In this document: positions 37,456 to 47,984 of the stretch, piece by piece
Layout of the letters: every line of letters starts with the position of its first letter
Position numbering within the stretch: position 1 is the stretch's first letter
From: Inhella gelatinilytica
GTDB taxonomy: Bacteria > Pseudomonadota > Gammaproteobacteria > Burkholderiales > Burkholderiaceae_C
Assembly: GCF_016093295.1 (NCBI RefSeq)
Contig: NZ_JAEDAL010000003.1
Coordinates: 124,001 to 188,000, forward strand
DNA: 64,000 nt
Reading direction: 5' to 3'
Position numbers and translations under genes: made by a program
The notes under the pieces: generated by a model
What the model was told of the DNA's origin: nothing
Seen by the model: the letters and a program-made list of their open reading frames with translations, nothing else
Databases searched by the model: none

Positions 37456-40443
37456 TTATTCGGACGGCGTGGATGAATTGGGGCGTGCGGTGCACTGAAG
37501 CCAGTGCAACAGCACGCCATACAGCGCTTCGGGGTAGACCGGCTTGGAGACGAAATCTGACATGCCGGCGGTTAGGCACCGGTTGCGGTCCTCGACAAAA
37601 GCGTTGGCCGTCATGGCAATGATGGGCCAGTCGGCGCTGCGGGGCAGGCTTCGCAGTCTTCGTGTGGCCTCCAATCCATCCATGCGGGGCATCTGCATGT
37701 CCATCAGGACCACATCAAAGTCCTGCGCCTGCGCCAATTCGACCGCGGCCGCGCCATCCTCCACGGAGGTCACCACCAGGCCCACATCGTTCAGCAGGGC
37801 CTCGGTGATTTCGCGGTTGATCGGCTCATCTTCGGCCAGCAGGACACGGCGGCCTGTGTGCAGCTGGCGGAGTGCCCGCTCGGCTTCGGCCTGCAGCAGT
37901 CTGGGCCCCTCGGGGCGCTGCGGGCCAACTTTTTGCAGGCGGGCGGTGAACCAAAAGCGGCTGCCCGCGCCGGGCTGACTCTCCGCGCTGGCATCGCCCC
38001 CCATGGCCTGGGCCAGTTTGCGGCAAATCGCCAAGCCCAAGCCAGTACCGCCATATTGCCGCGTGGTGCTGTTGTCCGCTTGCTCAAATGCCACGAAAAG
38101 GCGCTGCAGCGTTTCGGGAGCAATGCCGATCCCCGTGTCAGCCACTTCGAAACGCAGCTTCACGTCGGCGTCGCTTTCTTCTTCGACCAGGACGCGCAGC
38201 GTGACGCTGCCGCGCTCGGTGAACTTCACGGCGTTCGTGGCGAAATTCAGCAGCGCTTGTTGCAGCCGCAAGGGGTCTCCGAGCAGCCCACTGGCCACTG
38301 GGTGAACCTCGGTTTCGATCCGCAACTGCTTGGCCTGGGCGCGCTCCGCGATCATGGACACCACATTGGCCACAAGACTGGAGACTTGAACGGGTTGCTG
38401 TTCGAGCACCATCTTGCCCGCTTCGATCTTGGAGAGTTCCAAGATGGCGTTGATGATGCCCAGCAAGTGTTCGCTGGCTTGCGTGAGTCGATTGAGGTGC
38501 TCGCCTTGCCGATCATCCAGTTTGCCGCGCCGAATCATCCGGGCCATGCCCATGATGGCGTTCAGGGGCGTGCGAATCTCGTGACTCATGTTGGCCAGAA
38601 AGGCGCTCTTGGCCACGTTGGCGGCATCCGCCGCCTCTTTGGCCTCGGTGAGCTCCAGCGTGCGCTCTTCGACCAACTGTTCCAGGTGGTGGCGGTGGCG
38701 TTTCAGCTCGGTTTCGATGGCCTTTTGTTCGGTGACATCCTCTTGGAGCAGCACGAGTTCAGTCACCTGACCGTCCGCGTTCTTGCTCGGGTACAAAATG
38801 GTGCGCACCAAGAAGGGCCCCAGCTCACAAGTCACCTTGGGGTTGTCGGCGCGGTCGTACTCCATCGTCAAGGGTGCGACGGCATCGCCGCGAAATGCGG
38901 CTTTGAGCGCGGGCAGGATGCCCATGCGCCCCAATTGCGCGTCCTCCAAAACGTTGTACGCCGCCAGCGCTTCGAACGGCACGCCCCAGATGCGCTCCCA
39001 AGCCGCGTTGACCCGCCGAGTGAAACCGTCCGGGCCCAGGATTTGAATGCCCAGCGGCGACTGGTCCACCAGGGTGCGAAACCGCGCCTCGGACTCGCGC
39101 AGCTGGCGGTCAATGATTTTGCGCTCCGTGATGTCTCGCATCACCGCCATCACGTGCGCGCGCCCACTGGCGTGGCTGATGATGTCCGTGCTGATTTCGA
39201 CCGTGCGGCGCGTACCGTCTTTGCGGGTAATCGTCCACTCTTCGCGCCTTAGGTGGTCGCCGGCGCGCATGCGGTCCATGCGGGCCCGTGCTTTTTCTTG
39301 CACGTCGGGGTCAACGTAGACCGTCTGGTACCAGCCAAGGCGGTTGATCTCCTCCAGCGAGTACCCGGTCAGGGCCACCATGGCCGGGTTCCAAAGCAAG
39401 AACGCCACAAAGGGTGGGGCCTCAATGGCGTGACAGACTGCTATCCCATCGGCCATGGTGTGAATCAGTGATTCATTGAACGCCAAACTGGACCGCAGTT
39501 CGGCGTCGACCCGTAGACGATCACTGACATCTCGGCAGGTGGCAAAGATCGCGGGCCGGCCATTCCAATGGCCGTGCGCAATGCGACTCTCCACCGGAAT
39601 GCTGCGGCCATTGGCACACAGCAGGGGCACGTCACACTGCTCGCGCTCCCCCCGCACCATTTCTTCAAACCACAGCTGGGTTTCCTGCAAAAACTCGGGT
39701 GGGTGCAGCCCCAGAATGGACCGCCCCAGCAAGGCGGACTCGGAGTACCCCAACCGGGTCAAAACCGTTTGGTTGACCTGCAAGATGGTGCCCGCCGGGT
39801 CCACGACGAACAAAAAATCTTCACTGGAATCAAAGAACGCGCGGAAGTTGGCTTCGCTGTTGCGAAGAGCCACCTGGGCTTGCTGGTGGGAGGCTGTTTC
39901 CTGAACCAGTTGCACGGAATTGGTGGCCAGGTTACTCACCAAGGCCAGGGTGACCTGCACCAGAGACTCGGCGGACTGTTCCCATTGTTGGCGTGCGGCC
40001 TGCTGCGCCGCCGGCAAATTCAGTCCCCCCCGCAGAGCTTTCACCAGCAGCGCCATATGGCGGTCCGTCCCCAAGATATGGGCGACCAACCACTGCACCA
40101 AGAAGTTCAGCGTTTGGGTGGTGACGTTGGCATCACCGCGCTCCAAGCCGGCATGCAGGGCGGCAATCTGGTCTCGAAATGACTGGTGCGCAGCCTGGTG
40201 GCTGAGGTCAAAGGGCAACTCGCCCAAGGCGTCCCGCCAGATGCGCTCTTCGGTCGAGAAGTGTTCTTGCGCGTACTGCTCCAACTGATCCAAAAGGCCA
40301 CCAAGCGGGGGGATTGCACCTCCCAGGGCAATGGCACGCGCCAACTCGTCCAACATCAACGCCAAGTGCCGATGTTGAGCATCGATCTCGGGCAAGCCCG
40401 TCTCGAAGTGCGGATCCCACGGAAAAATGGTGATGTCGGCCAT
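37456..40443 (-). CDS. Hemerythrin-PAS hybrid sensor histidine kinase/response regulator
   Basis: A soluble 995-residue kinase. The N-terminal bacteriohemerythrin (1-135) keeps all seven diiron ligands: His24, His61, Glu65, His82, His86, His122 and Asp127. Three PAS/PAC domains follow (about 195-610), a coiled coil, HisKA with SHEIRTPLNAI, a GHKL ATPase (NAVKFTERG, DTGIGI, GTGLGLAICR) and a C-terminal receiver with LMDMQMPRMDG and a Lys near the end (SDFVSKPV). No HPt domain is present. Hemerythrin binds O2, so oxygen or redox sensing is likely. The start MADITIFPWDPHF at 40443 is the family start. It faces gltA. Confidence 0.93.
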   Translation of the reverse strand: MADITIFPWDPHFETGLPEIDAQHRHLALMLDELARAIALGGAIPPLGGLLDQLEQYAQEHFSTEERIWRDALGELPFDLSHQAAHQSFRDQIAALHAGLERGDANVTTQTLNFLVQWLVAHILGTDRHMALLVKALRGGLNLPAAQQAARQQWEQSAESLVQVTLALVSNLATNSVQLVQETASHQQAQVALRNSEANFRAFFDSSEDFLFVVDPAGTILQVNQTVLTRLGYSESALLGRSILGLHPPEFLQETQLWFEEMVRGEREQCDVPLLCANGRSIPVESRIAHGHWNGRPAIFATCRDVSDRLRVDAELRSSLAFNESLIHTMADGIAVCHAIEAPPFVAFLLWNPAMVALTGYSLEEINRLGWYQTVYVDPDVQEKARARMDRMRAGDHLRREEWTITRKDGTRRTVEISTDIISHASGRAHVMAVMRDITERKIIDRQLRESEARFRTLVDQSPLGIQILGPDGFTRRVNAAWERIWGVPFEALAAYNVLEDAQLGRMGILPALKAAFRGDAVAPLTMEYDRADNPKVTCELGPFLVRTILYPSKNADGQVTELVLLQEDVTEQKAIETELKRHRHHLEQLVEERTLELTEAKEAADAANVAKSAFLANMSHEIRTPLNAIMGMARMIRRGKLDDRQGEHLNRLTQASEHLLGIINAILELSKIEAGKMVLEQQPVQVSSLVANVVSMIAERAQAKQLRIETEVHPVASGLLGDPLRLQQALLNFATNAVKFTERGSVTLRVLVEEESDADVKLRFEVADTGIGIAPETLQRLFVAFEQADNSTTRQYGGTGLGLAICRKLAQAMGGDASAESQPGAGSRFWFTARLQKVGPQRPEGPRLLQAEAERALRQLHTGRRVLLAEDEPINREITEALLNDVGLVVTSVEDGAAAVELAQAQDFDVVLMDMQMPRMDGLEATRRLRSLPRSADWPIIAMTANAFVEDRNRCLTAGMSDFVSKPVYPEALYGVLLHWLQCTARPNSSTPSE

Positions 40444-40535
40444 GGTGGGGAAGGGGAGCGAACGGTTGATCTTCGCCGAATCCCCGCGTGGTCGCACGTG
40501 AAATGAGGCGCCTCCTCCATTCGCAGGGGCGGACA

Positions 40536-41462
40536 ATGGCCGGCATGAACGCCTCAGTGCTTGTTTTGGGAAGCGTGAATCGCGACCTCATCGCGCATGC
40601 CCCGCGCTTACCGCTTCCCGGTGAAACCCTGCGGGGCCATCACTTTGTGTCCAGCTTGGGCGGCAAAGGCGCCAACCAAGCCGTGGCGGCAGCACGGTTG
40701 GGGGCCCAGGTTCGCTTAATCGCGCGCGTAGGCCGCCTGGATGGGGGGGAGGAGCTGCTCGCGGCCCTGCGACGGGAAGGCGTCGACGTAACGCGGTGCC
40801 AGCAACCCGATGCCGAGTCGCCGGGCGTGGCCCTCATCGTGGTTGGGGCGGATTCGGGGGAAAACCAAATCGTGACCGTGGCAGGGTCCAACGCCACCTT
40901 GCGCGCCGAATCTTTGGATTCCCTGCCGCTTTCGGGTGTTCAGTGGTTGGTGGCCCAGCAAGAGTTGCCCATCGAGGCCCTGGACGCGGCGTTTCGGCAT
41001 GCCCGGGCTGCGGGGGGTCGGGTCCTCCTGAACGCGGCGCCTTTCCGCGAAGAGGCGCGCCGACTGCTGCCCCTGGTGGATGTGCTGGTCGTCAACGAAG
41101 GCGAAGCCGCGGCGCTATTGGGCGCGCCGGTCTCGGCCCCAGTTGTGGCGGACGCGGCGGAGCGTTTGCTCGCTCTGGGACCGCGAGCGGTGTTGATTTC
41201 CTTGGGCTCCGCGGGGGTGCAGTGGCAGGACGGCAAGCAACGACTGCATCGACCCGCGCGACAGGTGCGCGCTGTGGATACCGTGGGGGCCGGCGACACG
41301 TTGGTGGGCGCCCTGGTCACAGCGCTCGGAGAGGGCCATGCGATTGACGCTGCCTTGGATTTTGCGCAGGCGGCCGCCGCGTGGGCGGTTTCTCGGCCCG
41401 GCGTACAAGCGGCCATGCCGCGGCGGGCTGAACTGGACGCCTGGCGTGGAGCGGAAGCGTGA
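40536..41462 (+). CDS. Ribokinase (PfkB family)
   Basis: Phosphorylates ribose or a related sugar. The 308-residue protein shows SLGGKGANQAVAAARLGAQV (substrate region) and VRAVDTVGAGDTLVGALVTAL with the catalytic Asp in GAGD. The ATG at 40536 follows AGGGGCGG; ATG at 40545 is an alternative. It overlaps the nucleoside hydrolase gene as GTGA, which makes ribose released from nucleosides the natural substrate. Confidence 0.9.
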   Translation: MAGMNASVLVLGSVNRDLIAHAPRLPLPGETLRGHHFVSSLGGKGANQAVAAARLGAQVRLIARVGRLDGGEELLAALRREGVDVTRCQQPDAESPGVALIVVGADSGENQIVTVAGSNATLRAESLDSLPLSGVQWLVAQQELPIEALDAAFRHARAAGGRVLLNAAPFREEARRLLPLVDVLVVNEGEAAALLGAPVSAPVVADAAERLLALGPRAVLISLGSAGVQWQDGKQRLHRPARQVRAVDTVGAGDTLVGALVTALGEGHAIDAALDFAQAAAAWAVSRPGVQAAMPRRAELDAWRGAEA

Positions 41463-42439
41463 GGCTTTGGTTGGACACGGATCCAGGGGTCGATGACGCC
41501 CTGGCTTTGGGGTTGATCCGGGCGCGCCCGGAGTTTGAGTTGGTCGGGCTGTCGACGGTTTTCGGCAATGCCAGCGTCGCGCAAACCACCCAAAACGCCC
41601 TCCGATTGCTGCAACTTTTGCGGTGTTCTGATATCCCCGTGCACATCGGCGCGGCCCAGCCGCTTCGTGGATCGGCGCGCTATGCCCCTGAGGTCCATGG
41701 GGGGGATGGGGTCGGAGGGATCGCCGCACAGTTGCCGTTGTCCCCCGCGGCGCCGCAGACACTACCCGCCGCCGAAGCGCTGGTTGCTGCGAGTTTGCGG
41801 TATCCCCGAGAGCTGCACTTGGTGGCTGTAGGGCCCTTCACCAATGTCGCGCAAGCGCTGCGCTTGGACCCGGGCTTGGCTGAACGGGTGGCCAGTTGCA
41901 CGCTCATGGGGGCTGCGTTTGGGAGCCATGGCTTCACTGGGAATGTCACGCCCTGTGCCGAGGCCAACGCGCACAACGACCCCTGTGCGGCGGATGAGGT
42001 GTTCGCCGCACGATGGACGCGCCTGCAGGTGGTGCCCTTGGATGCGACGCAGCGGGTTTGCATCCCGCTGGAGCGTTTGATGCCGCTTCGAGACCGCGGC
42101 CCGGTCGGACAACTCCTGTGGCAAGCCATTCAACCCTATGCGGGCTATTACGCGACCCGGGACGGGCACGCCGCGCTGGTGGCCCATGATGCAACTGCCG
42201 TGGCAGCATTGCTCATGCCCGAGGTCTTTTCCTGGCGCCAGGGGCCGATTCGGGCCGTTGAGGGCGGACTGGCCCACGGCATGACCGTACAAGACTGGCA
42301 GGGACTGGCCCCCAACGACCCGGCGTGGGTCGGCCGCCCGGCGCACGCGGTGGCGCTGGACGCCCAGCCCGAACCGCTGATGAATCTGTGTTTGCAGGCC
42401 TGGCTGCAGGCTGATGCGATTGTTAAGGAGACCCTATGA
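41459..42439 (+). CDS. Nucleoside hydrolase (inosine/uridine-preferring family)
   Basis: Cleaves the N-glycosidic bond of ribonucleosides to base and ribose, 326 residues. The calcium-binding cluster DTDPGVDDALAL spans residues 6-17. Substrate-contact sequence NAHNDPCAADEVF (about 165-177) and the C-terminal metal Asp in VAHDATAVAAL are conserved. The start is a GTG at 41459 overlapping the ribokinase stop. It is also joined to the next gene as ATGA. Confidence 0.92.
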   Translation: MRLWLDTDPGVDDALALGLIRARPEFELVGLSTVFGNASVAQTTQNALRLLQLLRCSDIPVHIGAAQPLRGSARYAPEVHGGDGVGGIAAQLPLSPAAPQTLPAAEALVAASLRYPRELHLVAVGPFTNVAQALRLDPGLAERVASCTLMGAAFGSHGFTGNVTPCAEANAHNDPCAADEVFAARWTRLQVVPLDATQRVCIPLERLMPLRDRGPVGQLLWQAIQPYAGYYATRDGHAALVAHDATAVAALLMPEVFSWRQGPIRAVEGGLAHGMTVQDWQGLAPNDPAWVGRPAHAVALDAQPEPLMNLCLQAWLQADAIVKETL

Positions 42440-43758
42440 AAAACAAAACCCTACTGTTGCCCCGGTGGCTGTTGAGCATGACGCCCGGTGAGTCGGTGCA
42501 GACCGGACAAGCCTTGCTGATTGAGGGCGAGCGAATCGTGGCTGTGGGTGACCGGGAGACGCTGTTGGCTCAGCACGGCGACGCACAGCGGGTGGACTTG
42601 CCAGAACATGTGCTGATGCCTGGCCTGATCAACAGCCACACCCACAGCGCCATGAGTTTGTTGCGGGGCGTGGCCGACGACCTGGGCCTGATGGACTGGT
42701 TGAACCACCACATCTGGCCGCTGGAGAAGCGGTGGGTCAGTCACGCGTGGACCCGGCTGGGCAGCCTGTTCAGCGCTGCCGAGGCCTTGCGCGGGGGGGT
42801 AACCACCTTGAATGACATGTACTTCTTCCCTGAGGCCATGGCCGAGGCCGCACTGCAGGCCGGCATTCGCGCGGCGGTGTCGATCAACGTGATCGACTTC
42901 CCCACGGGCTACGCCTCGGGCCCGGACGACTACATTGCCAAAGGAGTGGCGGCCTACGAGAAGTTCAAGGGCGAGAAATTGCTGCAGTTCACCAGCAGTC
43001 CGCACGCGCCGTACACCGTCAGTGATGAAACCTTCGTCAAGCTGCGCCAGTTGTCCGAGCAGCACGACATGGTCATGCATTGCCACATTCACGAGACGAT
43101 GGACGAGGTCAACGGGGGCTTGCAGCAGCACGGCGTGCGCCCCTTGGCCCGCCTGGAAAAGCTGGGCCTCATGAACGAGCGCATGATTGCCGTTCACATG
43201 GTCCATTTGACCGACGACGAGATTGCGATGCTGGCCAAGAACCGGGTACACATCGCTCACAACGCCAGCAGCAACCTTAAGCTAGCGAGCGGCATCGCCC
43301 GCGTGGCAGACTTGGATGCCGCCGGCGTGAATGTGGCCTTGGGGACTGACGGTGCAGCCAGCAACAACCGGCAGGACATGTTCGAGGAAATCCGCCAGGC
43401 CGCGCTGCTGGCCAAGGGCAGCACGGGCCAGCCCACGGTGATCAAGGCCCGTCGCGCCCTGGAAATGGCCACCCTGGGCGGCGCCCGCGCCCTGGGCCGT
43501 GAAGCTGACTTGGGCAGTCTGGCCGTGGGCAAGCTCGCCGATGTGATCGCCGTGGACTTGTCGGCGCCCGAGTGCCGGCCGGTCTACCACCCAGATGCGC
43601 AACTGGCATATGTAGCAGCGCGCGAGCACGTGACCGATGTGTGGGTGCAAGGCGAGCGCGTGCTGCAAGGGCGTCAGCTCACGCGCTTTGACTTGTCTTC
43701 GGTGCTGGCCGAAGTGGAAGACACGGTCGCGCAAATGAAGGCGGGCCAGGCCAGTTGA
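42436..43758 (+). CDS. 5-methylthioadenosine/S-adenosylhomocysteine deaminase-type amidohydrolase (TRZ/ATZ family)
   Basis: A metal-dependent cytosolic deaminase of 440 residues. Metal and catalytic residues are seen in NSHTHSAMS (His68, His70), [22 protein letters not shown] and [17 protein letters not shown]. This set matches the MtaD/SAH deaminase subgroup more than cytosine or guanine deaminase. The start is overlapped by ATGA with the nucleoside hydrolase. Together with ribokinase it makes a cassette for purine-nucleoside breakdown. Substrate is inferred. Confidence 0.88.
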   Translation: MKNKTLLLPRWLLSMTPGESVQTGQALLIEGERIVAVGDRETLLAQHGDAQRVDLPEHVLMPGLINSHTHSAMSLLRGVADDLGLMDWLNHHIWPLEKRWVSHAWTRLGSLFSAAEALRGGVTTLNDMYFFPEAMAEAALQAGIRAAVSINVIDFPTGYASGPDDYIAKGVAAYEKFKGEKLLQFTSSPHAPYTVSDETFVKLRQLSEQHDMVMHCHIHETMDEVNGGLQQHGVRPLARLEKLGLMNERMIAVHMVHLTDDEIAMLAKNRVHIAHNASSNLKLASGIARVADLDAAGVNVALGTDGAASNNRQDMFEEIRQAALLAKGSTGQPTVIKARRALEMATLGGARALGREADLGSLAVGKLADVIAVDLSAPECRPVYHPDAQLAYVAAREHVTDVWVQGERVLQGRQLTRFDLSSVLAEVEDTVAQMKAGQAS

Positions 43759-43791
43759 GTTCCATTCGGGTGGCGAGCTAGGGGCAACCCG

Positions 43792-43797
43792 TAGAAT
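43792..43797 (+). promoter_or_regulatory. Candidate -10 element of purL
   Basis: TAGAAT followed by GCA, 76 bp before the purL ATG. If used, transcription would begin just before the leader hairpin at 43814. No clear -35 is seen. Confidence 0.35.
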
Positions 43798-43813
43798 GCA
43801 GCCTCCCTCCCAG

Positions 43814-43845
43814 CGACCCGACCGCACCTTGGTGTGGCCGGGTCG
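43814..43845 (+). promoter_or_regulatory. Strong leader hairpin upstream of purL
   Basis: A 15-position stem with one mismatch and one G-U pair (arms begin CGACCCG and end CGGGTCG) closes on a 2-nt gap, followed by TTTC. It sits 28 bp before the purL ATG and 55 bp after the deaminase stop. It could be the terminator of the nucleoside cassette or an attenuator for purL. No riboswitch consensus was recognised. Confidence 0.5.
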
Positions 43846-43873
43846 TTTCACAGGCGCACCTGCATCCGATCCC

Positions 43874-46800
43874 ATGGCATCCTTTGAGCATCTGCACGGT
43901 TTCGAGGGTGGCAACGCCCTTTCGGCGTTCCGCACCCAATCGCTTTTGAGCAAATTGCAGGCCGCCGTGCCGCGCATCAAGGGGGTGCAAGCGCGCTTCC
44001 ATCATTGGGTCGCCAGCGGGCAAGCGCTGTCCGCCGACCAAGTGGACCAACTCGCAGCCCTGCTGCGTTATGGGCCGGATGCGCTTGAGGCCCCAAAGGG
44101 GGAGACGGCCCTGGTGGTGGTCACGCCTCGACTCGGCACGGTCAGCCCCTGGGCCTCCAAAGCCACGGACATCGCCCACAACTGCGGCCTTCCGATCGCG
44201 CGGGTGGAGCGGGTCACGGTGTACCAGCTGCTGCTGGACAAGCCGTTGTTGGGCAACGCGAAGGCCCTGTCGGAGAGCGAGTGGCAAGCTTGCGCCGCGC
44301 TGGTGCATGACCGCATGACCGAATCGGTCCTGAAAGACTTGGCCGACGCCCGCCACCTGTTTGATGAAAAGGCGGCACAGCCGCTGGAGCGGGTCGACGT
44401 GTTGGGCCAGGGGCGCGCCGCACTGGAAGCGGCCAATCGGGACTGGGGATTGGCCCTTTCGGGTGATGAGGTCGATTACCTTTTGGACGCCTTCACCAAG
44501 CTGGGGCGCAACCCGAGTGATGTCGAGCTGATGATGTTCGCGCAGGCGAACAGCGAACACTGCCGCCACAAGATCTTTAACGCCAAGTTCATCGTGGACG
44601 GTGCGGAGCAAGCGCACTCTCTGTTCGGGATGATCCGCAACACCGAGAAGCTCAACCCACAGCGCTCCATCGTGGCCTACGCCGACAACGCGGCCATCAT
44701 GGAAGGCCATGCCATTCAGCGCTGGTTCCCTGGGGCTGATGGGACCTATCAGCTCCGGCCGGAACAGGCTGAAGTGCTGATGAAGGTGGAAACCCACAAC
44801 CACCCGACGGCGATCTCGCCGTTTTCTGGGGCGGCCACTGGGGCGGGCGGCGAGATTCGTGACGAGGGCGCCACGGGCCGCGGGGCGCGCCCCAAGGCCG
44901 GCCTGACCGGCTTCACCGTCAGCCATTTGCGCCTGCCGGGTTTGCCGGAAAGTTGGGAATCGCCGGAAAGCAAACCGGCGCACATTGCCAGCCCGCTGCA
45001 GATCATGATTGAAGGCCCCATTGGCGGGGCTGCATTCAACAATGAGTTCGGTCGACCCAACCTGCTGGGCTACTTCCGTGCCTACGAGCAAGAGGTTGCT
45101 GGCGTTCAACGCGGCTACCACAAGCCCATCATGATCGCGGGTGGCCTGGGCGCGATTCGGTCGGATCTCACCAAGAAGATTGAATTCCCTGCGGGCACCC
45201 TGTTGATTCAGCTTGGCGGCCCTGGCATGCGCATTGGCATGGGCGGCGGCGCGGCCAGTTCCATGGCGGCTGGCGTGAACAGTGCGGAGTTGGATTTCGA
45301 CTCGGTTCAGCGCGGCAACCCGGAAATTCAGCGCCGGGCCCAAGAGGTCATCAATCGCTGCTGGCAGCTGGGTGCGGACAACCCAATTCTTGCCATCCAC
45401 GACGTGGGCGCCGGGGGCATTTCCAATGCCTTTCCTGAGTTGGTGAACGATGCGGGAAAGGGCGCGCGGTTTGACTTGCGTGCCGTACCGTTGGAAGAAA
45501 GCGGGTTGGCCCCCAAGGAGATTTGGTGCAACGAAAGCCAGGAGCGTTACGTCTTGGCGATCGCGCCGGAGTCGCTGCCGCAGTTTCAGGCGTTTGCGGA
45601 GCGCGAGCGCTGCCCGTTTGCCGTCGTGGGGCGCGTGACGCAGGAGAAGCAGCTCCATCTGGACGATCCGCTGCACCCAGAGGCCAAGCCCATCGACATG
45701 CCCATGGAGGTTCTCCTCGGTAAGCCCCCCAAGATGACCCGCGATGTGACGCGGGTGGTCCGCGATGGAGGACGGTTCGAGGCCGATGGCATTGAGTTGG
45801 AGCCCGCGGCCCGTGCAGTGCTGCGCCACCCCTCCGTGGCCAGCAAACGTTTCCTCATCACCATCGGTGACCGCAGCGTGGGGGGGTTGACCCATCGCGA
45901 TCAGATGGTGGGGCCGTGGCAGGTGCCGGTGGCGGACTGTGCTGTCACCCTGGCGGATTACACCGGGCTGGCCGGTGAGGCCATGGCCATGGGCGAACGG
46001 ACGCCGCTCGCCGCAGTGGACGGTCCAGCCTCAGGCCGCATGGCGGTTGGGGAGGCGATCACCAACCTGTTGGCAGCGCCCATCGAACTTCCGCATGTCA
46101 AGTTGTCTGCCAACTGGATGGCCGCCTGCGGTGAGGTCGGGGAGGACGCCGCGCTCTTCGATACCGTCCGGGCGGTGGGTATGGAGCTCTGCCCCCAGTT
46201 GGGGGTGGGCATTCCGGTGGGCAAAGATTCGCTCTCGATGCGCACGAAGTGGAGTGAGGCCGGCCAAACGCATCAAGTAACGGCGCCGGTGTCGCTCATC
46301 GTGACGGCCTTTGCCAGCCTGCCCACGGTTGCGGGGACCCTGACGCCGGAGTTGAGCCCCGAAGGGGACTCCGTGCTCATTGCCATCGATTTGGGTCGGG
46401 GTCGGGGCCGGATGGGCGGCTCGATCTTGGCGCAAACGACGCGCCAGTTTGGCGGTGCGGTGCCGGACCTGGATGACGCATCCCTGCTGGTTGGGTTGGT
46501 TCAGGCCGTCAATGAGCTGCGGTCCAAAAACCAAGTTCTGGCGTATCACGACCGCGGCGATGGGGGGCTCTGGGCGACCGTGTGCGAAATGGCCTTTGCC
46601 AGCCGCTTGGGCTTGCAACTCAATGTGGACATGCTGTTGACCGAGGGCAACGGCGTGGATGACAGCCGCATGGACGGCGGTGACGCCAAGAATTGGGCGG
46701 GGCAAGTGAGCGGCCGCCGTCACGAGCAAACGTTGCGGGCGCTGTTCAACGAAGAGTTGGGCGCCGTCATTCAGGTGCCGGCCAGCGAGCGGGATGCGGC

Positions 46801-47860
46801 CTTCGCCGTGCTGCGTCGCCACGGGTTGGCGGCCCATGCCCATGTCATCGGCAAGCCCTCCGCGGACGGCCAAATCAGCGTTTGGCGCGATACCCGCTGC
46901 ATTCTGAAACTGTCGCTGGCCGATGCGCTGCGGGAATGGGAGCAGGTCAGCCGCGAAATTGCGATGTTGCGGGACAACCCGAGCTGTGCCGTTTCCGAGT
47001 TTGCTGTGGCCACGGATGCCACGGCGCCCGGGCTCCACGTGGCGCTCAGCTTTGACCCCACTGAGGATGTGGCCGCAGCTTTTGCGACCGCGTCGCGTCC
47101 GCGGGTCGCCATCCTGCGCGAGCAAGGGGTGAATTCTCACTTAGAAATGGCGTTTGCGATGCATGAGGCCGGGTTCGAACCGGTGGACGTGCACATGAGC
47201 GATTTGCAGGCTGGGCGTCACCTGTTGAAAGAGTTCCGGGGCTTTGTCGCCTGCGGCGGCTTCTCGTACGGTGACACGCTTGGTGCCGGAGAGGGCTGGG
47301 CGCGTTCAATCTTGTTCAATACGGATCTGAAGGCGCAGTTCGAACAGTTCTTTGCTCGGCGCGACACATTTGCCCTGGGGGTGTGCAATGGCTGCCAAAT
47401 GTTGGCGGCCTTGGCCCCAATGATTCCGGGGGCCGACGCTTGGCCCAAGTTTGTCCGCAATGCGTCGGAGCAGTTTGAAGCGCGCTTGTCCATGGTGGAG
47501 GTGCTGGATTCACCGTCGATCTTCTTCCAAGGCATGGCCGGGAGCCGCATGCCCATTGCGGTGGCCCACGGGGAAGGGCGTGCGGATTTCACCGTCCAAG
47601 GCGCCGCGCAACGAGTGCTTCCCAGCATGCGATTTGTGGACGGGGCTGGGCACGCGACCGAAGTCTATCCATTGAATCCCAATGGCAGCGTTGGCGGCCT
47701 GACCGCGGTGACGACGGCGGATGGGCGCTTCACGGCCATGATGCCGCACCCGGAGCGCGTGTTCCGCAATGCCCAACTGAGCTGGCGGGGTGCGGCGGAA
47801 CTCGACGCCGCCTCGCCTTGGCTGCGGATGTTCCGCAACGCGCGCATTTGGTGTCGCTGA
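43874..47860 (+). CDS. purL: Phosphoribosylformylglycinamidine synthase
   Basis: Large single-chain FGAM synthase of purine synthesis, 1328 residues, full length. The N-terminal PurS-like part is followed by the first AIR-synthase-like half ([51 protein letters not shown]), the second half ([25 protein letters not shown]) and a C-terminal glutaminase ([25 protein letters not shown] with the Cys, MPHPERVF). The ATG at 43874 gives the usual start; an upstream in-frame extension of 26 residues would cross the leader hairpin. Confidence 0.97.
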   Translation: MASFEHLHGFEGGNALSAFRTQSLLSKLQAAVPRIKGVQARFHHWVASGQALSADQVDQLAALLRYGPDALEAPKGETALVVVTPRLGTVSPWASKATDIAHNCGLPIARVERVTVYQLLLDKPLLGNAKALSESEWQACAALVHDRMTESVLKDLADARHLFDEKAAQPLERVDVLGQGRAALEAANRDWGLALSGDEVDYLLDAFTKLGRNPSDVELMMFAQANSEHCRHKIFNAKFIVDGAEQAHSLFGMIRNTEKLNPQRSIVAYADNAAIMEGHAIQRWFPGADGTYQLRPEQAEVLMKVETHNHPTAISPFSGAATGAGGEIRDEGATGRGARPKAGLTGFTVSHLRLPGLPESWESPESKPAHIASPLQIMIEGPIGGAAFNNEFGRPNLLGYFRAYEQEVAGVQRGYHKPIMIAGGLGAIRSDLTKKIEFPAGTLLIQLGGPGMRIGMGGGAASSMAAGVNSAELDFDSVQRGNPEIQRRAQEVINRCWQLGADNPILAIHDVGAGGISNAFPELVNDAGKGARFDLRAVPLEESGLAPKEIWCNESQERYVLAIAPESLPQFQAFAERERCPFAVVGRVTQEKQLHLDDPLHPEAKPIDMPMEVLLGKPPKMTRDVTRVVRDGGRFEADGIELEPAARAVLRHPSVASKRFLITIGDRSVGGLTHRDQMVGPWQVPVADCAVTLADYTGLAGEAMAMGERTPLAAVDGPASGRMAVGEAITNLLAAPIELPHVKLSANWMAACGEVGEDAALFDTVRAVGMELCPQLGVGIPVGKDSLSMRTKWSEAGQTHQVTAPVSLIVTAFASLPTVAGTLTPELSPEGDSVLIAIDLGRGRGRMGGSILAQTTRQFGGAVPDLDDASLLVGLVQAVNELRSKNQVLAYHDRGDGGLWATVCEMAFASRLGLQLNVDMLLTEGNGVDDSRMDGGDAKNWAGQVSGRRHEQTLRALFNEELGAVIQVPASERDAAFAVLRRHGLAAHAHVIGKPSADGQISVWRDTRCILKLSLADALREWEQVSREIAMLRDNPSCAVSEFAVATDATAPGLHVALSFDPTEDVAAAFATASRPRVAILREQGVNSHLEMAFAMHEAGFEPVDVHMSDLQAGRHLLKEFRGFVACGGFSYGDTLGAGEGWARSILFNTDLKAQFEQFFARRDTFALGVCNGCQMLAALAPMIPGADAWPKFVRNASEQFEARLSMVEVLDSPSIFFQGMAGSRMPIAVAHGEGRADFTVQGAAQRVLPSMRFVDGAGHATEVYPLNPNGSVGGLTAVTTADGRFTAMMPHPERVFRNAQLSWRGAAELDAASPWLRMFRNARIWCR

Positions 47861-47984
47861 CGCACCTCGGAAGCCGGTCCATCGGTCCCCCGCCTCGTGC
47901 GGGCGCCACCTCCGGCCCGTCCGAGCCGGTTTCGCGGGGGCGGTTTCGGGGCAACGGTACGTTGCGCGCCGCGCCCATCCATCC

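Noticed and set aside
35583-37520. Open frame of 645 codons opposite gltA
   Set aside because: Antisense to a full-length citrate synthase; low-complexity composition.
43814-43845. Purine riboswitch in the purL leader
   Set aside because: Only one long hairpin is seen, without the two-loop aptamer and conserved core.
43778-45895. Open frame of 705 codons opposite purL
   Set aside because: Antisense to an intact purL and running across its leader; no motif.
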